From Lacticaseibacillus pabuli (lineage in GTDB: Bacteria > Bacillota > Bacilli > Lactobacillales > Lactobacillaceae), in NCBI RefSeq assembly GCF_028736235.1, contig NZ_CP117884.1:2356001-2420000 (forward strand): a DNA stretch of 64,000 nucleotides, read 5' to 3'. The translations under genes and the position numbers were made by a program. This document shows, piece by piece, positions 17,351 to 29,017 of this stretch; position 1 is the stretch's first letter; each line of letters begins with the position of its first letter. The notes beneath the pieces are model-generated. The model was not told where the DNA came from, ran no database searches, and worked only from the letters and a program-made list of their open reading frames with translations.

Positions 17351-17491
17351 ACTATCCTGTACCCGTCGTGACACCAGAGGCCCGCATTTAGTGGGTCGAC
17401 GTGGGACATATGAAACTGTTAGAATGGGAGCTGTAACATAAAGTCCCTACCCAAGACGTACTGCCTCTCCCCAGGTGGTGCGTCTTTTTTT
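17351..17491 (+). ncRNA. Candidate structured RNA or long mleR 3' UTR with terminator
   Basis: After mleR lies a rod-like fold: TGGGT/ACCCA, GGGAC/GTCCC and TGTTA/TAACA nested in order with internal loops, preceded by a small hairpin (CCCGC/GTGGG). It ends in a strong terminator at 17453-17491 (AAGACG..ACTGCCT / AGGTGGT..CGTCTT plus T7). No good promoter is seen (TATCCT near 17354 lacks a -35), so it may be the mleR 3' UTR. Confidence 0.45.
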
Positions 17492-17519
17492 GTGAAGCCA
17501 GCCTGAATTGAGGGCAAAA

Positions 17520-17553
17520 CAAAAAGGACATGGTCAAATGACCACGTCCTTTT
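17520..17553. terminator. Strong bidirectional terminator
   Basis: AAAAGGAC-TGGTCA / TGACCA-GTCCTTTT stem with a 2-nt loop; on the minus strand it is followed by TTTTTGTTTT and ends the candidate RNA at 17555-17720. Confidence 0.9.
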
Positions 17554-17554
17554 A

Positions 17555-17720
17555 ATGCACAGTCGCCGAAACGACCGGAATCATGGGCTCCACAACCCAG
17601 AGGACTCACCAGCGCCCGCAAATCCGGCGGGTGATGCGTACTGGCTGCTTCTTTCACGCTTTTTGGCAGGTTTCACACCGAAGTGCTCCGCCCTGGCAAG
17701 CGTTACTCGACTCATCGCAT
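17555..17720 (-). ncRNA. Candidate independent structured ncRNA, about 200 nt with terminator
   Basis: Transcript predicted from a TTGCGT-17-TACAAT promoter (17727-17755) to the terminator at 17520-17553. Its ends pair: ATGC..AGTCG (17720-17708) with CGACT..GCAT (17565-17555). Inside, CGCTTG.CAGG/CCTG.CAAAAAGCG encloses GCAC-TTCG-GTGT with a UUCG tetraloop, then TCACC..CCCGC/GCGGG..GGTGA and TGGGTT/AGCCCA. The closing helix with several inner hairpins is typical of a functional RNA. It matches no family I recognise. A 31-codon frame (GTG start after GGAG) lies inside and may be chance. Confidence 0.6.
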
Positions 17721-17726
17721 GGGACT

Positions 17727-17755
17727 ATTGTACACGAATGGCAGCGGCGACGCAA
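17727..17755 (-). promoter_or_regulatory. Promoter of the candidate ncRNA
   Basis: Minus strand TTGCGT (17750-17755), 17-nt spacer, TACAAT (17727-17732); start expected near 17720. A TATAAT for the divergent GNAT gene lies about 30 nt away on the plus strand. Confidence 0.7.
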
Positions 17756-17792
17756 CGCGGCTATAATTAGGCTTATTAATAGAAGGTACGCC

Positions 17793-18341
17793 ATGACACT
17801 CAAAGTCGATTTACTCACCCACCAGGTGCTGCAAACGCCGCGTCTTCGGTTGCGGCCGTTCCAGCTCAGTGATGCGCCCGCGCTGTTCACACTGGGCCAA
17901 GATCCGGCGGTCGCACAGTTTTCCCTACATTACCCAAATGAGGCAGCCGCTGTGCAAAATCTGGCGGATTACTGGATGGGCACGCCGCTGGGCAAATGGG
18001 CGGTGACCTTAGCGGATGGGTCCTTCATTGGTGCCATCGAACTGCATGAAGATGAGGTAAACCGTAAAGCGGAGCTCGGCTATGTTTTCGACCACCGTTA
18101 CTGGGGCCACGGTTACGCCACGGAGGCCGCACGCGCCCTACTCGATTTATGCTTCAACACGATGCAACTGTCCAGCGTTTTCGCCATGTATGACAGCCGC
18201 AATAGTCGCTCTGGTGCGTTGTGTCAGCGCCTGGGCATGCACATTGATGGCCAATTGCGCGCCGACCGCATCATTCAGGAGGTTCCAGTGACAACAGTTG
18301 TGGCGTCCATCCTGCGTTCTGAATACGACGCCGCCAATTAA
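17793..18341 (+). CDS. GNAT acetyltransferase (RimJ/RimL-like)
   Basis: 182 residues. The opening TPRLRLRPFQLSDAPALF and the GYVFDHRYWGHGYATEAARALLDLCF acetyl-CoA-binding segment are the classic GNAT type-3 pattern, with SRNSRSGALCQRLGMH following. It transfers acetyl from acetyl-CoA to an amine or protein N-terminus. ATG 17793 is used: AGAAGG precedes it, and the longer upstream frame would overlap the ncRNA and its promoter. Monocistronic. Confidence 0.85.
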   Translation: MTLKVDLLTHQVLQTPRLRLRPFQLSDAPALFTLGQDPAVAQFSLHYPNEAAAVQNLADYWMGTPLGKWAVTLADGSFIGAIELHEDEVNRKAELGYVFDHRYWGHGYATEAARALLDLCFNTMQLSSVFAMYDSRNSRSGALCQRLGMHIDGQLRADRIIQEVPVTTVVASILRSEYDAAN

Positions 18342-18394
18342 AAACGTGTGTCTCCCTTGGTTTAGCGAACCGCCAAGAGAGACACACGTTTTTT
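18340..18394. terminator. Bidirectional terminator
   Basis: Long stem AAAACGTGTGTCTC..CTTGG / CCAAG..GAGACACACGTTTTTT between the convergent GNAT and exporter genes. Confidence 0.92.
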
Positions 18395-18397
18395 CAC

Positions 18398-18868
18398 TTA
18401 ATCTTGCGACCTAAATGTGCCCAAGAACCCCAAACGCGGCCGCGTCAGTTCGGTCACAAGTTGGGCAAACATAAACCCGACGGCAATAGACCCGGCGACC
18501 ATGATGACGCGCACGAGCAACTCGATACCTTCGCTCTGGTGGTTCATCACTAGTGCCCGCACCGCCTCGTAAGCCGTCGCACCGGGCACGAGTGGCACGA
18601 GGCCGGGAATGTTAAATACAATCACCGGCATCTTCATCAGCCGGGCAAACATGATGCCCGCAATCCCGATGGCAAAGGCGCCGACAAGGTTAGCAATCAT
18701 AATTGAAACCCCAGCTTGCCAAATGACCCAGTAGACAATCCAGCCGATCATCCCCGCCAAGCCCGCGCAGTTGAGACCCTTACGCGGTACATTAATACAT
18801 AGCGCAAAGCCCACCGTGCTCACGTAGGAGAATGCGAGCTGCACAATAATCTTCAATAATAAGTTCAT
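18398..18868 (-). CDS. Threonine/serine exporter, small subunit (YjjB/DUF3815)
   Basis: 156-residue membrane protein with about five helices, corresponding to the C-terminal half of ThrE. With the YjjP-like partner just upstream it should form a split ThrE-type exporter; in E. coli YjjPB exports succinate, so the substrate is uncertain. GGGGGAG stands 4 nt before ATG 18868; it starts 10 nt after its partner. Confidence 0.82.
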   Translation of the reverse strand: MNLLLKIIVQLAFSYVSTVGFALCINVPRKGLNCAGLAGMIGWIVYWVIWQAGVSIMIANLVGAFAIGIAGIMFARLMKMPVIVFNIPGLVPLVPGATAYEAVRALVMNHQSEGIELLVRVIMVAGSIAVGFMFAQLVTELTRPRLGFLGTFRSQD

Positions 18869-18878
18869 GTGGCTCCCC

Positions 18879-19646
18879 CTAAGCAATCATGATGACGATA
18901 GCGATGCCGAACCCAATAGCACATGCAGTCAGCACGGCTTCCATTCCGCGCGCCATACCCGTTAGCAGATGCCCCGCCAGCATATCACGGATGGAATTGG
19001 TAATCGCCACGCCCGGTACTAGCGGCATCACCGCGCCAATCAAGATATTGTCCATGTTGTGGCCCAGTCCCAGCTTGATACCCAGCAAAGTGACGGCAGC
19101 GAGTGCCAATGAGCCCGTTAGCTCACTGACAAATTTGATGTTGGTCAGCTGGTGAATATAGTGCGAGACGCCAAAGCCGATTGCCCCCGCGACACCGGCC
19201 AGCGGAATGTCAAACCAATCGTAATGCTGCGTAAACACGACCATGAGCAGCGCAGAGACCGCCGCGGCACCGATGAGCTGTAGCCACATCGGGAAGTAGG
19301 GGATGTGCTTTTCAAGGTGCTCCAGCTCGGTATGCAGGTCATTCAGGTCAATCTCCTTGGCGGCAAAACGCCGCGACAAAGTGTTCACCCGGGCGACCTT
19401 TTCCATATCGATGTCACGATCTTGCACTGGCCGCAATTGCATGTACGGCTGATTGCGCACACTGGCAAAAATACCCGTGGCCGTCGTAAAGATGAGCGCA
19501 CTATCCTCGCCCGCGTTAATCGCAATGCGCTTCATCGTGTCCTCAACCCGGTACATCTCGCTACCGCCCTCGATCATGATGCGGCCCGCCAGCAAACAGG
19601 TGTCTAGAATTTCGTTTTTATCCAGGTCCTTTTGATCAACGTCCAT
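18879..19646 (-). CDS. Threonine/serine exporter, large subunit (YjjP/DUF1212)
   Basis: 255 residues: a soluble N-terminal domain with the DUF1212 motifs LAGRIMIEGGSEMYRVEDTM and FTTATGIFASV, then about five helices from residue 118. ATG 19646 has GGAGG 6 nt upstream. First gene of the two-gene operon with the DUF3815 subunit. Confidence 0.85.
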   Translation of the reverse strand: MDVDQKDLDKNEILDTCLLAGRIMIEGGSEMYRVEDTMKRIAINAGEDSALIFTTATGIFASVRNQPYMQLRPVQDRDIDMEKVARVNTLSRRFAAKEIDLNDLHTELEHLEKHIPYFPMWLQLIGAAAVSALLMVVFTQHYDWFDIPLAGVAGAIGFGVSHYIHQLTNIKFVSELTGSLALAAVTLLGIKLGLGHNMDNILIGAVMPLVPGVAITNSIRDMLAGHLLTGMARGMEAVLTACAIGFGIAIVIMIA

Positions 19647-19716
19647 GCGGCGCCTCCGAAAAATAATCTGCCTTAATAGTACCGTTTGCGGAGTGGAGTG
19701 GCTAGTCACTGCAAAA

Positions 19717-19745
19717 TAAAAAACGTTCGGTTGGCGAACGTTTTA
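19717..19745 (-). terminator. Rho-independent terminator
   Basis: AAAACGTTCG / CGAACGTTTT stem with a T-rich minus-strand tail after the 117-residue membrane gene. Confidence 0.85.
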
Positions 19746-19776
19746 GCGTGAAACAGTACAGGAAATGGATGAAGAC

Positions 19777-20130
19777 TTACTTTGGATCATGCCGCCCCGC
19801 ACGCATCATTGGGATGACTTGGGCCAAAGTCACGACGAGCAAGATCAGTGCAAAGCCGATTCCGTAAAGACGGCCAATGAAAATGGTCAGGAACGTGCCT
19901 GTCACCCCGGAGGCAACAAAGCCCCACATTGCAACCCGCCGCGGCTGCCGCAAGTTCTGCGTGCTGTTTGGTAGCAGGACTGCGAGCCCAAACGCAACGA
20001 GTGCCACTAAAATGGCCCACCAGGTGCCGACGACATTGGACCACAAATACCACGTCACCAGGACAAAGGTCGCAAATAGCAACCAGTCGATCCCACTTAA
20101 TTGCCGGATCTGCTTATTCAATCTGGACAT
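19777..20130 (-). CDS. Membrane protein, 117 residues, unknown
   Basis: Four hydrophobic helices (IDWLLFATFVLVTWYLW; WWAILVALVAFGLAVLL; VAMWGFVASGVTGTFLTIFIG; IGFALILLVVTLAQVIPMM) and basic ends, probably four-pass. CGGAGG precedes the ATG. It lies downstream of trxA but after trxA's terminator. No family recognised. Confidence 0.65.
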   Translation of the reverse strand: MSRLNKQIRQLSGIDWLLFATFVLVTWYLWSNVVGTWWAILVALVAFGLAVLLPNSTQNLRQPRRVAMWGFVASGVTGTFLTIFIGRLYGIGFALILLVVTLAQVIPMMRAGRHDPK

Positions 20131-20172
20131 GTTGCCTACCTCCGATCAAGTTCGCGGCTTACCTTAGCATCT

Positions 20173-20195
20173 AAAAAAGGCGGCCAGGCCGCCAG
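20173..20195 (-). terminator. Terminator of trxA
   Basis: GGCGGCCTGGCCGCC self-complementary hairpin followed by TTTTTT on the minus strand. Confidence 0.85.
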
Positions 20196-20200
20196 AGACA

Positions 20201-20524
20201 TTACGCTTGGACACGGGCCAGCACCTTCTGCAGGTACGCCCGCAACTTGGGCTTGGGGTAAACCCCACTGACCTTTTCGACGGCCTTGCCGTTTTGGAAA
20301 ATGACCATCGTGGGGACCGACTGCACCTTGTACTTTTCCGCAATCGACTTATCGTCATCCACGTTTTGCTTGATGACCGTCAGACCGGGTAGCTCCTGCT
20401 CCAGGTCGGCCAGCATCGGGCTCAGCACCTTGCACGGGCCACACCACGGCGCCCAAATGTCCATGACGACCGTGCCGCTCTTGGTTAGTTCTGTTAAGTT
20501 ATCAACCGTAACATTTTGCGGCAT
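20201..20524 (-). CDS. trxA: Thioredoxin
   Basis: 107 residues, the usual length. The redox site is WAPWCGPCK with Cys28 and Cys31; the more common first residue of WCGPC context is A-x-WCGPC, as here. The cis-proline segment QSVPTMVIFQNGK is present. It reduces protein disulfides with electrons from thioredoxin reductase. AGGAGGTAGCGGC precedes ATG. Monocistronic. Confidence 0.95.
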   Translation of the reverse strand: MPQNVTVDNLTELTKSGTVVMDIWAPWCGPCKVLSPMLADLEQELPGLTVIKQNVDDDKSIAEKYKVQSVPTMVIFQNGKAVEKVSGVYPKPKLRAYLQKVLARVQA

Positions 20525-20645
20525 GCCGCTACCTCCTGTTGTTTGTTAACCGTTCAAATTTGCTTCACTTATTATATCAAAGTGGCACCGAAAAGTGCAC
20601 CAGTGTATCATTAAGGTAAGCGTATCCATTAAGGAGGACGATTTC

Positions 20646-21821
20646 ATGACTAGTTATCGCTTATCAACGACTGAAGATCAGGAACAGTTTTATAACTTAT
20701 ACTTATATGCATTTGGCAATCATGACTCGGCTGCGCGCCGTGCGTTCTTTAAACCACGCTACGAACACGCCCTGACATACGGCATCAAAGATGGTGATCA
20801 ACTCGTCAGCGGGCTCTACTCCCTGCCTTTCCGCGTCAATTTCCACGGTCAGCAATACCACATGAACGGCATTGGTGACGTCATGTCCGCGCCAGAATTT
20901 TCTGGGCGCGGCGGCGCCAGCACCCTGATGCGGGCAGCGTTAACAGATATGTACGCGGCTGGCGTTGAGCTTTCGTACCTCGCCCCATTTTCGTATGAAT
21001 ATTACCGCCGATTTGGCTACGAACAAGTCTTTGAACACACGGAATATCGCATTGCGAGTCGCGACCTGCCGCGCTTCCGCGCCTCAGATGAAGGCGGCAG
21101 CCTGGTTCGCGGCAAACTAGCTGATCTCTACCAAGACCTCAAGCCACTCAATGCCCGCAGTAATCGCACCCAGCGCGGTGGCGTCATGCGCGCCGACTGG
21201 TGGTGGGACTACCTTTGCCTGAAGAACAACTGGGACGCGGCGATTTACCGCGACGCAACGGGAATGCCAACGGGTTACGTCATCTACGCTCGCGAAGGCA
21301 CACAGCTCACGGTTAAAGAGTACGTAGCGGAAACCGCGATTGCCCGCCAGCAGTTGCTCGGTTTCATTATGAAGCACGGCAACACTTTCGCCGAGCTCGT
21401 TTACGAAGCACCTGATACGGACTTCATGCAAGATTACCTGCCAAATCCATATGTCCTGCAGACCACCGTGCAGCCCTACATGATGGCGCGTATCGTGCAC
21501 TTGGAACGCTTCATGAGCAAGTACCCAGTATCCGAAGACGCCCATGCCGACCTGGTATTCAAGCTCACGGATGAGACGGTGCCAGCCAATGATGGTTACT
21601 GGTACCTGCGTGTTGCGGATGGCAAATTGGCTTTGACTAAGACCGACGAAACCGCCGCGGCGGCGCAACTCTCCATTCAGCAGTTCAGCAAGCTGATGAT
21701 GGGTGCGCAGTCAGCCAGTGAACTGGCGGCACGGGGCCAAATCACGGCTACCCCGGCACAAGCAGCAGAGTTAGATAGCGTCCGCGTGAAGCAGAGCCCA
21801 TCGCTAGTTGATTACTTCTAA
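20646..21821 (+). CDS. Eis-like GNAT N-acetyltransferase with SCP2-like C-terminal domain
   Basis: 391 residues. The first half has two GNAT units (DVMSAPEFSGRGGASTLMRAAL is the acetyl-CoA loop; LAPFSYEYYRRFGYEQV is the Eis hallmark) and the end (KLTDETVPANDGYWYLRV ... LSIQQFSKLMMGAQSASELAARG) matches the sterol-carrier-like tail of the Eis family. Members acetylate amines on small molecules or peptides. AAGGAGG stands 8 nt before ATG 20646. Its own terminator follows. Confidence 0.85.
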   Translation: MTSYRLSTTEDQEQFYNLYLYAFGNHDSAARRAFFKPRYEHALTYGIKDGDQLVSGLYSLPFRVNFHGQQYHMNGIGDVMSAPEFSGRGGASTLMRAALTDMYAAGVELSYLAPFSYEYYRRFGYEQVFEHTEYRIASRDLPRFRASDEGGSLVRGKLADLYQDLKPLNARSNRTQRGGVMRADWWWDYLCLKNNWDAAIYRDATGMPTGYVIYAREGTQLTVKEYVAETAIARQQLLGFIMKHGNTFAELVYEAPDTDFMQDYLPNPYVLQTTVQPYMMARIVHLERFMSKYPVSEDAHADLVFKLTDETVPANDGYWYLRVADGKLALTKTDETAAAAQLSIQQFSKLMMGAQSASELAARGQITATPAQAAELDSVRVKQSPSLVDYF

Positions 21822-21828
21822 ACCACTT

Positions 21829-21869
21829 AAGGGCGGGAACAATTTCGCGATTGTTCCCGCCCTTTTTTT
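21829..21869 (+). terminator. Terminator of the Eis-like gene
   Basis: AAGGGCGGGAACAAT / ATTGTTCCCGCCCTT stem followed by T6. Confidence 0.93.
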
Positions 21870-21892
21870 GTTGTCATTCAATTAGCAGACCC

Positions 21893-22603
21893 CTAACGCC
21901 AATGATCACGCCAGTACGCGAGTGCAGCGTCCGCCCAGCCTTCAAGCGGTGTATCAATCCCGAGTCCAACGCCATGATGGCCCACGTGATAAAGTCGCAT
22001 GTGCGCCTCACCCCCGACCCGTTTAATCGCACGGGCAAGAAGCAGACTATTTTGGTAAGGTACGAGGCCGTCTTGTTCACTCGCGGTGAGAAAGGTAGGC
22101 GGCCACCCTGGTTGAACGTGCTGCTCGAGTGAGTGCGCGTCCTTCGTCTTTTCCGAAGTCATGGGGCCAATCAAGGCCATGCGGGTTAGCCGATTCGTAA
22201 AGTGATGCATGGTGACCACGGGGTATAGCATGACCAGGGTCTCGGGGAGCGGTAAGTGCTGCTCTAAGGCGCGGCCAACATACTCTCCTGCTAAATGTCC
22301 ACCCGCCGATGCCCCCCAGATACTCCAGTGCTGACGACTAACATCGTATTGTGAGTTCACGGCCAAAATTGAAAAGATTGCGCGTTGCACATCCCGTAAT
22401 GGCATCCGCCGACGCCGACCAAACGAGCGCAAGTGGTAACGCAGAATGAATGCGGCAATCCCGTGCGCGTTTAAATATTTTGCGACGGGTTTGCCCTCAC
22501 TGATGTCCATCCAGCCCCAGTAGCCACCACCAGGTACAATTAAGGCCCATGGTGCGCCTGGTGTCGTTGGTAAATAATCGAGTTTGTAACCGCTGATAAT
22601 CAA
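21893..22603 (-). CDS. Alpha/beta-hydrolase (BD-FAE-like esterase)
   Basis: 236 residues. Oxyanion motif PGGGYWGW near residue 24, nucleophile elbow GASAGG with Ser99, likely acid Asp178 (SEQDGLVP) and His209/210 in YHVGHHGVG complete a serine-esterase triad. Short-acyl or feruloyl esterase activity is typical. The start is TTG 22603 with AAGGTGG close upstream. Cytoplasmic, no signal peptide; monocistronic. Confidence 0.85.
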   Translation of the reverse strand: MIISGYKLDYLPTTPGAPWALIVPGGGYWGWMDISEGKPVAKYLNAHGIAAFILRYHLRSFGRRRRMPLRDVQRAIFSILAVNSQYDVSRQHWSIWGASAGGHLAGEYVGRALEQHLPLPETLVMLYPVVTMHHFTNRLTRMALIGPMTSEKTKDAHSLEQHVQPGWPPTFLTASEQDGLVPYQNSLLLARAIKRVGGEAHMRLYHVGHHGVGLGIDTPLEGWADAALAYWRDHWR

Positions 22604-22625
22604 TGTGCCACCTTCTCTATGTACA

Positions 22626-22658
22626 TAAAGGGGGACAAGCGCTAACGCTGCCCCCTTA
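22626..22658 (-). terminator. Terminator of csbD-like gene
   Basis: Minus-strand AAGGGGGCAGCG / CGCTTGTCCCCCTTT hairpin just after the CsbD stop. Confidence 0.75.
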
Positions 22659-22668
22659 GACAGACTGA

Positions 22669-22887
22669 CTATGCGTCTGTGTCGTCCTGCTTTAACTTGT
22701 CCTTGGCGTCCGCAACGAACTTTTTGGCATCGTCCTTTGCATCCGCAAGCTTGTCCTTTACCTTGCCCTTCAGGTTTTCGGCTTTGCCTTGCGTCTCACG
22801 AGTTTTGTCACCCGTCGCTTTGCCTTCGAGCTCCTTTGCTTTACCAGTTACGCGATCCTTCATTGCATCAACTTTGTCGTTTGTCAT
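22669..22887 (-). CDS. CsbD-family stress protein
   Basis: 72 residues, highly charged and helical: MTNDKVDAMKDRVTGKAKE, then GKATGDKTRETQGKAENLKGKVKDK, the CsbD repeat. Members are induced by general stress; molecular role unknown. AAAGGAGG precedes ATG. A near-perfect cre stands about 60 nt upstream. Confidence 0.9.
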   Translation of the reverse strand: MTNDKVDAMKDRVTGKAKELEGKATGDKTRETQGKAENLKGKVKDKLADAKDDAKKFVADAKDKLKQDDTDA

Positions 22888-22944
22888 CGCAAACGCCTCC
22901 TTTTCTTTGGTATAAGTTAATCATGCCAGGTTGAAGGTAAGTGA

Positions 22945-22958
22945 TGCAAGCGCTTTAA
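22945..22958 (+). promoter_or_regulatory. cre-like site upstream of the CsbD gene
   Basis: TGCAAGCGCTTTAA matches the cre consensus except at position 13. It overlaps the probable promoter of the CsbD gene. Confidence 0.5.
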
Positions 22959-23074
22959 TTGAATTTTGCGAATTATATTAATGTTTCCACATTACAGTCA
23001 AGTATATCTGGGCATTCACGGTTGTCACTTTGGTAGAAATGATACCCACTTGCTGCGAATAGTTGCGTAGACAA

Positions 23075-23103
23075 CAAAAAAGCCAGACACAAGGTCTGAC
23101 TTT
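23075..23103 (-). terminator. Terminator of the rRNA operon
   Basis: AAAGTCAGACC..GTCTGGCTTTTTTG hairpin on the minus strand directly after 5S rRNA. No tRNA cluster intervenes. Confidence 0.88.
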
Positions 23104-23110
23104 ACTGTGA

Positions 23111-23227
23111 GCGTGGCAACTTCCTACCCTCGCAGGCAGTTTCCCACCAACTACTATCGGCGTAGAGAAGCTTAACTTCTGTGTTCGGCATGGGAACAGG
23201 TGTATCCTTCTCGCTATTGCCACCACA
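23111..23227 (-). rRNA. 5S ribosomal RNA
   Basis: 117 nt on the minus strand beginning TGTGGTGGCAATAGCG and ending GTTGCCACGC; contains the conserved CCCATGCCGAACACAG segment. Ends are paired and read by eye. Confidence 0.95.
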
Positions 23228-23256
23228 CTCTATTCAATTGAGAACTTTATGCTCTC

Positions 23257-23277
23257 AAAACTGGCTATCATTGTTTT
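23257..23277. other. 23S processing stem, 3' strand
   Basis: Pairs with 26309-26329 at 20 of 21 positions (AAAACTGGCTATCATT..), bringing the 23S ends together for RNase III-type cleavage. Confidence 0.75.
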
Positions 23278-23306
23278 AATACTTCGAACCGCATATTTGC
23301 GACTGC

Positions 23307-28010
<4,704 letters not shown>

Positions 28011-28117
28011 AGAGAGCTTTTTTACAAGCTCATTGATTTTTAAATAAAGCGAAATTGACTTCGCAAATGTGTTAATTGTTTTCAGCATATTTCAGCTGAA
28101 TAACCTACCATTATTAC

Positions 28118-28135
28118 GAAACTTTGTTCAGTTTT
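28118..28135. other. 16S processing stem, 5' strand
   Basis: GAAACTTTGTTCAGTTTT, perfectly complementary to 26362-26379 in the spacer. Confidence 0.8.
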
Positions 28136-28170
28136 CAAAGGACTACTAATTGCCTTGCGACAACTTTTAT

Positions 28171-28199
28171 ATAATACCAAGTGCTGACAAGTTTGTCAA
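28171..28199 (-). promoter_or_regulatory. rRNA promoter P2
   Basis: Minus strand consensus TTGACA (28194-28199), 17-nt spacer, TATTAT (28171-28176). Start near 28164. Confidence 0.88.
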
Positions 28200-28267
28200 A
28201 CACTATTTTCAATTGATTATCGAACTCGCTAGCGCCACAAGCGTTTGGTTCATTTGACAACTTAGAT

Positions 28268-28296
28268 AGATTACCAATTTACAGGATACAGGTCAA
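28268..28296 (-). promoter_or_regulatory. rRNA promoter P1
   Basis: Minus strand TTGACC (28291-28296), 17-nt spacer, TAATCT (28268-28273), about 97 bp upstream of P2. Tandem promoters are the norm for Firmicute rrn operons. Confidence 0.7.
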
Positions 28297-28413
28297 GGAT
28301 TATTTGCGCTTTTCTGAAATAATATTTTGAATCTGTCGCGGTTTCCATGCTTGAGCGCGACAAGGCAACGTTTGCGCGGTATTATCTAGTTAACCGTACA
28401 AGGGGGTAAGACA

Positions 28414-28968
28414 ATGAAAGTTGTATCTACGTCGCACCAACTAGACAAAGTTCTCGCACAAGCAGCTATCGCCAAGCTTGTCCATCTACAACTGCTACCC
28501 ACCGATCGTGTCATTAACATCGCCGGTGGCCATGGCGATTTCGCAATTGCATTATCCGCGCACAGTTCATTAGTAGAAATTGTAGACCATTCCGAAGATG
28601 AACTGCACGAAGCATCTGACAACGCCGCACGACACAGCCGCAACAACATCGCTTATGTCCACGGCGACTGGCAACAGATTCCATTGCGGCCTGCCGACAT
28701 GATTTTTGTTGGGCCACTGCTCAGCTTACGAGATGCTGACCTGCCCTTCCTCTACTCGCTCGCAAAACAATCGCTAGTATTGGTAACAGCGGTCGGCGGA
28801 ACCCCGCACGCTTACCATGGCATCCACCCCGAACTGGCGGATAGCTACAAAAAGCACCTCACAGCCGCAAAGCTCAACTGGGACAGCGACATTATCCATA
28901 CCGGCGAAGCTGACTATGAAATGATTTGGGTTCGCAAACCCGACACAGACGTCGCAACAGAACAATAA
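28414..28968 (+). CDS. Class I SAM-dependent methyltransferase-like protein
   Basis: 184 residues. Motif I is NIAGGHGDFAIAL (about 34-46), followed by an acidic strand end VEIVDHS that would bind the SAM ribose, and HGDWQQIPLRPADMIFVGP as the motif IV region. The canonical ExGxGxG is altered to AGGHGD, so activity is not certain. Substrate unknown. GGGGG precedes the ATG; a terminator follows. Divergent from the rRNA promoters. Confidence 0.7.
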   Translation: MKVVSTSHQLDKVLAQAAIAKLVHLQLLPTDRVINIAGGHGDFAIALSAHSSLVEIVDHSEDELHEASDNAARHSRNNIAYVHGDWQQIPLRPADMIFVGPLLSLRDADLPFLYSLAKQSLVLVTAVGGTPHAYHGIHPELADSYKKHLTAAKLNWDSDIIHTGEADYEMIWVRKPDTDVATEQ

Positions 28969-28969
28969 G

Positions 28970-29010
28970 CAAACAAAGAGGACAGCCCCTGCGGCTGTCC
29001 TCTTTGTTTG
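28970..29010. terminator. Bidirectional terminator
   Basis: Perfect 18-bp stem CAAACAAAGAGGACAGCC and its complement with a 5-nt loop, between the convergent methyltransferase and ABC-F genes. Confidence 0.93.
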
Positions 29011-29017
29011 CTTAAAA

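Noticed and set aside
17388..17657. 89-codon minus-strand frame over the two RNA candidates
   Set aside because: It spans two terminators, lacks an SD site and has no protein-like pattern.
17555..17720. T-box or tmRNA at this locus
   Set aside because: No T-box UGGN bulge motif and no tRNA-like acceptor or tag frame is present.
17583..17792. N-terminal extension of the GNAT protein
   Set aside because: The extension has no family similarity and would overlap the ncRNA and its promoter; ATG 17793 has its own SD site.
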